Shown here: in pieces, positions 1 through 4,374 of the stretch
Numbering within the stretch: position 1 is the first letter of the stretch
How the letters are laid out: each line of letters begins with the position of its first letter
Origin: Actinomycetota bacterium
Lineage (GTDB): Bacteria; Actinomycetota; Actinomycetes; Mycobacteriales; Mycobacteriaceae
NCBI GenBank assembly: GCA_005789055.1
Contig: SYAA01000083.1
Span: 1-5,065, forward strand
Length of the DNA stretch: 5,065 nt
Direction: 5' to 3'
Notes under the pieces: generated by a model
What the model saw: the letters and a program-made list of their open reading frames with translations, nothing else
Databases searched by the model: none
What the model was told of the DNA's origin: nothing
Translations under genes and position numbers: made by a program

Positions 1-1
1 C

Positions 2-580
2 GCCCGGGGTGCGCGTTCGACCGGCCTGCGGGCGCAGGCGGAGTCGGTGGGTCACGACCTGACCGCTCCGATCCGACGCGTGATCGCGGCGTCGATTGAG
101 CAGCAGCGCGAGCAACGGCTCGGGTTCACCGCGCGCCGAGCTGCCATTCTTGCGGCCATGGTGTGCGTCCTGACCCTGACCATCGCGGGGCCGGTACGTA
201 CGTATTTCGCACAGCGCACCGAGATGAAACAGCTGGCCGCCAGCGAGTCCGCGCTCCGCGAGCAGATCGCCGACTTGGAGGGTCAGAAGGCCCGACTCGC
301 CGACCCGGTATACATCGCAGCTCAGGCCCGCGAGCGGCTGGGATTCGTCATGCCCGGAGAGATCCCGTACCAGGTACAACTGCCACAGTCGGCGGCGGCG
401 CCCACACCCGAAGGCCCCCGGGCAGGCGCTGCCCAAAGCGGTGATCCGTGGTACACGTCGCTGTGGCACACCATCGCCGATGCTCCGCATGGCCCGCCGC
501 CGCCCGTCGCGCCGTCCTCCGTCGGGCCGGAGCCTCCCCCGGCGCCGGGATTGCCGCCCGCACTCGCCCCCGGTGGTTGA
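2..580 (+). CDS. ftsB: FtsB/DivIC-family septum formation membrane protein, 5' partial
   Basis: Small bitopic division protein; family members form the FtsQ-FtsL-FtsB complex that links early and late divisome steps at the septum. The frame is open from base 2 without a stop, and the first start-like codon in view (GTG at 47) is preceded by coding-like, charged residues, so the true start is probably upstream of the window; mycobacterial homologues carry a long basic/hydrophilic N-terminal tail. A single hydrophobic segment is encoded at about 140-193 (from AAILAAMV to TLTIAG), followed by a heptad-like coiled coil at about 215-300 (ASESALREQIADLEGQKARL) and the family motif DPVYIAAQARERLGFVMPGE. 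The C-terminus is a Pro/Ala-rich tail with the segment DPWYTSLWHTIAD. The gene overlaps the DUF501 gene by 8 bp, and the order matches Rv1024-Rv1025-Rv1026 of M. tuberculosis. Family assignment is firm; the exact divisome role is inferred. Confidence 0.85.
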   Translation, partial: ARGARSTGLRAQAESVGHDLTAPIRRVIAASIEQQREQRLGFTARRAAILAAMVCVLTLTIAGPVRTYFAQRTEMKQLAASESALREQIADLEGQKARLADPVYIAAQARERLGFVMPGEIPYQVQLPQSAAAPTPEGPRAGAAQSGDPWYTSLWHTIADAPHGPPPPVAPSSVGPEPPPAPGLPPALAPGG

Positions 581-1064
581 CCACGCTGATCTCGACGCGG
601 TGGCCCGCCAGCTCGGTCGGGAGCCGCGCGGCGTGCTCGAGATCGCCTATCGATGTCCGAACGGGGAACCGGGTGTGGTGAAGACGGCGCCGCGACTCGA
701 CGATGGCACGCCGTTCCCGACGCTGTACTACCTGACCCATCCGGCGCTGACAGCTGCGGCGAGCCGATTAGAGTCCGAGGGCGTGATGCGGACGATGACG
801 GCTGCGCTGCGGGATGACCCGGAATTGGCCGGAGCTTATCGACGGGCCCACGAGTCATACCTGGCCGAGCGGGACGCGGTTGAGTCACTAGGCACCACTT
901 TCTCCGGCGGTGGCATGCCCGACCGGGTGAAGTGTCTGCACGTGGTGATGGCCCATGCGCTGGCCAAGGGCCGGGGGGTCAACCCGCTGGGAGATCAGGC
1001 ACTGGCGATGCTGGCCAGCGAGCCCGCAATGGCCGGGATCCTCGTAGTGGGAGAGTGGACGTGA
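573..1064 (+). CDS. DUF501 family protein (Rv1025-like), function unknown
   Basis: A 163-residue protein of the DUF501 family, widespread in actinobacteria between the ftsB-like and ppx genes; no biochemical function is established that I know of. The GTG at 573 is chosen because it gives an N-terminus (MVDHADLDAVARQLGREPRG) resembling recalled homologues; the open frame extends further upstream (ATG at 441) but only inside ftsB coding sequence. Conserved blocks visible are RCPNGEPGVVKTAP with Cys28, GTPFPTLYYLTHP (about 45-57), AHESYLAERDA, and MPDRVKCLHVVMAH (115-128) with Cys121, His123 and His128. The two conserved Cys and the His residues could bind a metal, but that is speculation. No clear Shine-Dalgarno precedes 573; with an 8-bp overlap of the ftsB stop, translational coupling is likely. 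A TTA codon lies at 768-770. Confidence 0.85.
   Translation: MVDHADLDAVARQLGREPRGVLEIAYRCPNGEPGVVKTAPRLDDGTPFPTLYYLTHPALTAAASRLESEGVMRTMTAALRDDPELAGAYRRAHESYLAERDAVESLGTTFSGGGMPDRVKCLHVVMAHALAKGRGVNPLGDQALAMLASEPAMAGILVVGEWT
1049..1053 (+). promoter_or_regulatory. Ribosome binding site of the ppx2 gene
   Basis: GGGAG, 7 nt before the GTG at 1061. It decides between two in-frame GTG codons: the alternative at 1055 would leave only 1 nt of spacing. Confidence 0.6.
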
Positions 1065-2014
1065 CAACCGAGACGAACGCCGTGGCGGCGATCGACTGCG
1101 GAACTAACTCGATCCGGTTGCTGATCGCGGACCGGGTTGATCGCCGACTACGGGACGTCCATCGCGAAATGCGGATAGTCCGGCTCGGCGAGGGTGTCGA
1201 TGCCACCGGAAGGTTCGCTGCCGAAGCGTTGGCACGCACCGAAGCTGCGCTGGTGGATTACGCGGTGCTACTTCGTGAACACGGTGTGCGCAAACTGCGA
1301 ATGGTGGCGACCTCGGCCACCCGCGACGCGGCAAACCGTGATGAGTTCTTTGCGATGACAGCCGGCGTGTTAGGCGATGTGGTACCCGGTGCGATCGCTG
1401 AGGTCATTACCGGATCGCAGGAGGCCGAACTGTCTTTCAATGGCGCGGTCGGCGAATTAGATCCTGCTGCAGCACCATTCGTCGTCGTCGATCTTGGTGG
1501 CGGATCCACTGAAGTGGTATTCGGCGATGCCCATGGCGTGCAGGCGAGCTATTCGGCTGATATCGGTTGCGTGCGGATGACTGAGCGTTGCCTGCACTCT
1601 GATCCGCCGACCGCCATCGAGGTGGCCGAAGCTCGCGATGTGGTCCGGGATCGTCTTTCCGAGGCACTGCGCGTCGTCCCGGTGGAACAGGCCAAGACCT
1701 GGGTGGGGGTCGCTGGCACCTTCACGACGATCGCGGCACTGGCCCGGGGGATGGATACCTACGACCCAGAGGCCATCCATCTGTCGCGGATAGGGTTCGG
1801 CGCCATGTTGGCGGTGTGCGATCAGTTGATCGGCATGACCCGCGCAGAGCGCGCGGCTCTGGGGCCGATGCATGCCGGCAGGGTGGATGTGATCGGCGGC
1901 GGTGCGATCGTTGTCCAGGAACTGGCAGCGGCGATGAGCGAACGGGCCGGGATTGATGAACTCGTCGTCAGCGAGCACGACATCCTCGACGGGATCGCAC
2001 TGTCGATTCCCTGA
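1061..2014 (+). CDS. ppx2: Ppx/GppA-family exopolyphosphatase (PPX2 type)
   Basis: Actin/Hsp70-fold phosphatase that releases terminal phosphate from polyphosphate; some family members also act on pppGpp. The protein is 317 residues, close to the ~319 I recall for M. tuberculosis Rv1026, and it is the short two-domain form without the C-terminal HD-like domain of enteric Ppx. Motifs: phosphate-1 loop AIDCGTNSIRLL (10-21); GSQEAELS with Glu121, aligned with the catalytic Glu of family members; phosphate-2 loop VVVDLGGGSTEVVFGD (141-156); GVAGTFTT (216-223); and a late VIGGGAIV glycine motif. The GTG at 1061 shares a GTGA overlap with the DUF501 stop and has GGGAG upstream; earlier in-frame starts (932, 1055) would extend into DUF501 or lack spacing. 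It is last in the operon, followed at once by a hairpin. TTA codons occur at 1370-1372 and 1457-1459. The exact substrate (polyphosphate chain length versus pppGpp) cannot be read from sequence. Confidence 0.92.
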   Translation: MTTETNAVAAIDCGTNSIRLLIADRVDRRLRDVHREMRIVRLGEGVDATGRFAAEALARTEAALVDYAVLLREHGVRKLRMVATSATRDAANRDEFFAMTAGVLGDVVPGAIAEVITGSQEAELSFNGAVGELDPAAAPFVVVDLGGGSTEVVFGDAHGVQASYSADIGCVRMTERCLHSDPPTAIEVAEARDVVRDRLSEALRVVPVEQAKTWVGVAGTFTTIAALARGMDTYDPEAIHLSRIGFGAMLAVCDQLIGMTRAERAALGPMHAGRVDVIGGGAIVVQELAAAMSERAGIDELVVSEHDILDGIALSIP

Positions 2015-2036
2015 CCGACGCCATGGTGGCGGTCGG
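2015..2036. terminator. GC-rich hairpin between convergent genes, candidate bidirectional terminator
   Basis: CCGAC pairs with GTCGG and GCC with GGC around the loop ATGGT, with a one-base bulge. The hairpin begins on the base after the ppx2 stop codon and lies 26 bp beyond the stop of the opposing cysteine-rich gene. There is no T-run on either side, which is common for actinobacterial terminators. Position supports the call more than the stem does. Confidence 0.45.
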
Positions 2037-2062
2037 CGGGATGGGTGGTCGCTGCTGGGTGC

Positions 2063-2173
2063 CTAGAGTTTGACTCTGCACCCGTTTCCGACGTTGCGGC
2101 AATGCACGCTGGTTTTGCAGACGTTGCAGCGGCAGGTGCAGCCACCGGTGCGCTTGGTCTCGGGAATACCCAT
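2063..2173 (-). CDS. Small cysteine-rich protein (36 aa), metallothionein-like
   Basis: A 36-residue gene found by reading the - strand. ATG (2171-2173) is preceded by an excellent AAAGGAG at a 6-nt distance and the frame ends in TAG (2063-2065). The product has six cysteines (12, 14, 16, 19, 25, 32) and one histidine (24) in 36 residues: CTCRCNVC (12-19), then VHCRN and GNGCRVKL at the C-terminus. This CxCxCxxC cluster and the absence of aromatic residues resemble metallothioneins and other soft-metal (Cu, Zn, Cd) binding peptides. No signal peptide or membrane segment is visible, so it should be cytoplasmic. I do not recognise it as MymT, whose cysteine spacing and length differ. It is convergent with ppx2 and divergent from the tRNA gene. 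Reality of the gene is supported by the ribosome binding site, ATG start and cysteine pattern; metal binding is inferred. It could instead be a redox-active or zinc-structured peptide. Confidence 0.72.
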   Translation of the reverse strand: MGIPETKRTGGCTCRCNVCKTSVHCRNVGNGCRVKL

Positions 2174-2179
2174 GTCAGT

Positions 2180-2186
2180 CTCCTTT
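2180..2186 (-). promoter_or_regulatory. Strong Shine-Dalgarno of the cysteine-rich small gene
   Basis: AAAGGAG on the - strand, 6 nt before the ATG. It is the best ribosome binding site in the window and is the main reason to accept such a short gene. Confidence 0.75.
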
Positions 2187-2211
2187 GCCGACCCTGCAGG
2201 GGCCTGTGCTC

Positions 2212-2217
2212 ACCATA
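2212..2217 (-). promoter_or_regulatory. Candidate -10 box for the cysteine-rich gene
   Basis: TATGGT on the - strand fits the actinobacterial TANNNT -10 pattern and would give a leader of about 30 nt containing the ribosome binding site. No good -35 is visible at the matching distance. I saw no clear metal-regulator palindrome around it. Confidence 0.25.
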
Positions 2218-2278
2218 GTTGCGGTCGGCCGTTGAGCACCACACTTCCAGCGGTGTCGGTGCCGCAGTTCGTGACGGG

Positions 2279-2284
2279 TACGGT
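2279..2284 (+). promoter_or_regulatory. Candidate -10 box for the tRNA gene
   Basis: TACGGT, matching TANNNT, ends 17 bp before the mature tRNA 5' end, giving a predicted leader of roughly 10 nt. The -35 region is not convincing. The 128 bp from 2174 to 2301 would thus hold divergent promoters for the tRNA and the cysteine-rich gene. Confidence 0.3.
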
Positions 2285-2301
2285 TCCTGAAGCATTGGCG
2301 C

Positions 2302-2375
2302 GCCCCCATAGCCCAATTGGCAGAGGCAGCGGACTTAAAATCCGCCCAGTGTGGGTTCGAGTCCCACTGGGGGCA
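2302..2375 (+). tRNA. tRNA with anticodon UAA (Leu by anticodon), class I shape
   Basis: A full cloverleaf can be drawn. The acceptor stem is GCCCCCA (2302-2308) with TGGGGGC (2368-2374), discriminator A2375. The D-arm has GCC/GGC with loop GG (2319-2320). The anticodon stem is GCGGA/TCCGC (2329-2333, 2341-2345) with loop CTTAAAA, giving anticodon TAA at 2336-2338 by position 34-36. The T-arm is GTGGG TTCGAGT CCCAC (2351-2367). The variable region between the anticodon and T stems is only 5 nt (2346-2350). Bacterial leucine tRNAs normally carry a long variable arm, so the shape is class I although the anticodon reads the leucine codon UUA. CC follows the discriminator but the third base is G, so CCA is not fully encoded. 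The 3' end is tandemly repeated downstream. tRNA identity is well supported; the amino acid it carries is less sure. Confidence 0.9.
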
Positions 2376-2414
2376 CCGACTGGGGGCACCGACTGGGGGC
2401 ACCGACTGGGGGCA
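2366..2414. repeat. 13-bp tandem repeat copied from the tRNA 3' end
   Basis: The unit ACTGGGGGCACCG occurs three times head to tail (2366-2378, 2379-2391, 2392-2404), followed by the first 10 bases of a fourth copy (2405-2414). All copies are identical. The first copy contains the end of the tRNA T-stem, the acceptor 3' strand TGGGGGC, the discriminator A and CC. The array ends 15 bp before the fucosidase ATG, so it also forms that gene's upstream region. Perfect identity suggests recent expansion by slippage or selection. Confidence 0.95.
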
Positions 2415-2416
2415 GA

Positions 2417-2422
2417 TAGCCT
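2417..2422 (+). promoter_or_regulatory. Candidate -10 box for a leaderless fucosidase mRNA
   Basis: TAGCCT fits TANNNT, and its last T is 7 nt before the A of the ATG at 2430, so transcription would start at or next to the start codon. No Shine-Dalgarno lies at a usable distance. Leaderless mRNAs are common in mycobacteria. The matching -35 region would lie inside the tandem repeat. Read-through from the tRNA promoter is the alternative. Confidence 0.4.
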
Positions 2423-2429
2423 TCACTGG

Positions 2430-3893
2430 ATGTACGACCCCACGTGGGAGTCCGTGGCCACTCATTCGCTTCCGCAGTGGTACGACGACGCCAAACTCGG
2501 GATCTTTCTGCACTGGGGCCTGTACTCGGTTCCCGGCTGGGCGCCCCAGGTGCCCGATATCCAGCAATTGCTCAAAGAAGCCGGCCCTACGGCGATGCTG
2601 CGGGACAACCCCTACGCCGAGTGGTACCTCAACAGCAGCCGATTGGAGGGCAGCCCCACCTGGCAGCACCAACGCGACACCTACGGCCCCGATGCCACCT
2701 ATGACGACTTCGTCGCGAGCTTCGACACCGGCACCGCCGCCGCGGACATGGACGCGATCGCCGCCATCTGTCGCGATGCCGGCGCCGGCTACGTGGTGCT
2801 AACGACCAAGCACCATGACGGGTTCTGTCTGTGGCCCACTGAACTCGAGCATCCGCGCAAAGGCCGCTACCAATCCCGCCGCGATATCGTCGCCGATCTG
2901 CGCCACGCAGTGCTGGACGCCGGGATGCGGATGGGCCTGTACTACTCCGGCGGCTATGACTGGCCCTACAACGACGCGCTGTTGCGCAACCCCGCCGATA
3001 GCTTTCTGGCAGTGCCGCACACGAATGACTACGTCGGCTATGCCGACGCCCATGTGCGCGAGTTGATCAGCCGTTACCAGCCGTCGGTGTTGTGGAATGA
3101 CATCTGCTGGCCGGTCGGCGGTGACCTGCCGGCATTGTTCGCCGAGTACTACAACACCGTGCCCGATGGTGTCATCAACGACCGATGGATCGAGCCGACG
3201 CAGCATCGCGGAATGGTCAATGATGCCCTGGCCCGACTGGGAGGTGTTGCGATACAACGCTTCTGGGCCTTCATTCCGGACAGCTACAAGTCGCTGACCT
3301 TCCCAGCCAATCATCACTACGACATTCGGACGCCGGAGTACGCACAGTTCTCCGAGATCCAGGACAAGAAGTGGGAATCAACCCGTGGTGTCGGACACTC
3401 CTTCGGCGCGAATCGCAATGAGCGACCCCAGGACATTGTCACAGCCACTGAGTTAGTCCGTTCGTTCGCCGATATCGTCTCGAAAAACGGAAACCTGCTG
3501 ATTGGAATCGGACCCGATGAACGCGGAGTGATTCCCGTTGAGCAGCTGGCGCCCCTTCGGGGACTGGGTGCGTGGATGAGGGTCAACGGGAAGGCCGTCT
3601 ACCGCACCCGGCCATGGGACATCGCCGAGGCCACCACCACCACCGGCACCGCGGTTCGATTCACCCAGTGCGACGGCGCAGTCAACGCTATCCTCCTCGA
3701 CCTGTCCGAGCGTGAGTTCGGCATTCGTGGCGTTGATGCGACCGGCGTCGATACCGTTCGGGTCCTGGGACTCGATGAACCGGTGGACTGGCAGGTCGAT
3801 GACGGGATGCTCATGGTCCGGCTTCCCGAACGCATGCCGGTGTCACCGGCCCACGTGCTTACCCTCGGTCACGCGGTACGGCCCACTGGTTGA
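2430..3893 (+). CDS. GH29 alpha-L-fucosidase
   Basis: Retaining glycoside hydrolase family 29 enzyme that removes alpha-linked L-fucose from glycans. It has 487 residues: a (beta/alpha)8-like catalytic domain to about 385 and a C-terminal beta-sandwich from about 390 (after VNGKAVYRTRPW). Visible family signatures: KLGIFLHWGLYSVPGWAP (His28), NPYAEWY, TTKHHDGFCLWP (His128, His129), YYSGGYDW, SVLWNDICWP with the nucleophile Asp224, INDRW (249-253), RTPEY with Glu303 as the probable acid/base, SFGANRNE, and VSKNGNLLIGIGP. The layout follows Thermotoga maritima fucosidase closely from memory, but about 39 extra residues lie between NDRW and the acid/base Glu. No signal peptide is seen, so it should act in the cytoplasm, implying uptake of small fucosides or turnover of internal glycans. 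The ATG at 2430 is chosen because the family alignment begins there; the frame is open upstream only through the tRNA and repeats. One TTA codon is at 3453-3455. Natural substrate unknown. Confidence 0.93.
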   Translation: MYDPTWESVATHSLPQWYDDAKLGIFLHWGLYSVPGWAPQVPDIQQLLKEAGPTAMLRDNPYAEWYLNSSRLEGSPTWQHQRDTYGPDATYDDFVASFDTGTAAADMDAIAAICRDAGAGYVVLTTKHHDGFCLWPTELEHPRKGRYQSRRDIVADLRHAVLDAGMRMGLYYSGGYDWPYNDALLRNPADSFLAVPHTNDYVGYADAHVRELISRYQPSVLWNDICWPVGGDLPALFAEYYNTVPDGVINDRWIEPTQHRGMVNDALARLGGVAIQRFWAFIPDSYKSLTFPANHHYDIRTPEYAQFSEIQDKKWESTRGVGHSFGANRNERPQDIVTATELVRSFADIVSKNGNLLIGIGPDERGVIPVEQLAPLRGLGAWMRVNGKAVYRTRPWDIAEATTTTGTAVRFTQCDGAVNAILLDLSEREFGIRGVDATGVDTVRVLGLDEPVDWQVDDGMLMVRLPERMPVSPAHVLTLGHAVRPTG

Positions 3894-3900
3894 ACTGCCG

Positions 3901-4374
3901 TCAGCCTCGCTTAACGGTGTTGTCGATCCCCGACTCGTTGAGTTTCGGTGAGCCGGAATGGAACATCACCTTGTTGTTCATACCGGAGACGTCGATCACG
4001 CCGGCCTCGTCGATGGTCACCGTGTTCTGGATGCCGGAGATATCGACGCGGGTGCAGCGGCCGGTGATGACCACGGTGTTGTCCACGCCACTGACGCTGA
4101 CGGCTTTGTCGCCGCACGCGAGTGTCCTGTTGTTCCCAACTCCGGCGACGCTGAGTGACTCGACCGGTTGCGGTGTGACAGATTTTGTCACCGCCGGTTT
4201 CTCCGGCACCGGACCGCCGCCGCCGACGATCTCCGGCGTCATCGGACTACCCGCAGACGGCTGATCGTCGGCCACGATGGCCACGGCACCGATTGCCAGG
4301 CCGATTATCAGTAGGGCCAATACAGCCCAGCCGATTCGGCTGACCGCGCTCGGCTGTTCCTCGGCGTCACCCAT
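3901..4374 (-). CDS. Membrane-anchored DUF3060 repeat protein
   Basis: A 157-residue protein of the DUF3060 type common in mycobacteria; function unknown. The N-terminus is a short acidic cytoplasmic stretch, then one hydrophobic segment (about 14-35, WAVLALLIIGLAIGAVAIVA), then a Pro/Gly-rich linker (38-72) and a repeat domain. Glycine-centred turns of the form G[VIM]xN recur at 78, 96, 114, 131 and 149, a spacing of 17-18 residues, as in a beta-solenoid with alternating V/I strands (VSVSGVDNTVVITG, VDISGIQNTVTID). Cys87 and Cys107 flank one repeat and could form a disulfide if the domain is extracytoplasmic. There is no lipobox, unlike many DUF3060 lipoproteins. ATG overlaps the upstream P450 stop by 8 bp (ATGGGTGA), so translation is probably coupled. 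The gene ends 7 bp from the convergent fucosidase stop. Confidence 0.87.
   Translation of the reverse strand: MGDAEEQPSAVSRIGWAVLALLIIGLAIGAVAIVADDQPSAGSPMTPEIVGGGGPVPEKPAVTKSVTPQPVESLSVAGVGNNRTLACGDKAVSVSGVDNTVVITGRCTRVDISGIQNTVTIDEAGVIDVSGMNNKVMFHSGSPKLNESGIDNTVKRG

Noticed and set aside
47..49. GTG at 47 as the start of the ftsB-like gene
   Set aside because: The frame stays open to the window edge with plausible protein sequence and there is no ribosome binding site; family members have longer N-termini.
322..888. 188-residue - strand open frame opposite ftsB and DUF501
   Set aside because: Low-complexity Pro/Arg/Ser/Gly-rich translation typical of the antisense of high-GC genes; no family motif.
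2063..2173. Identification of the cysteine-rich gene as mymT
   Set aside because: Length, cysteine spacing and flanking residues differ from MymT as I recall it, so no symbol is given.
1822..2316. 164-residue - strand open frame covering the 3' end of ppx2 and the tRNA upstream region
   Set aside because: It overlaps the cysteine-rich gene in another frame and antisense ppx2; composition is shadow-like and there is no recognisable domain.
2366..2414. CRISPR or iteron array
   Set aside because: The copies are directly adjacent with no spacers, and the unit derives from the tRNA end; there is no rep or cas gene nearby.
2070..2429. N-terminal extension of the fucosidase frame by 120 residues
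   Set aside because: The extension translates the antisense of the cysteine-rich gene, the tRNA and the tandem repeats, and GH29 homology begins only at the ATG at 2430.
2799..3317. 172-residue - strand open frame inside the fucosidase
   Set aside because: Lies wholly antisense to well-conserved GH29 sequence and has no recognisable motif.
3894..3900. Terminator between the convergent fucosidase and DUF3060 genes
   Set aside because: Only 7 bp separate the stops and I see no convincing hairpin spanning them.
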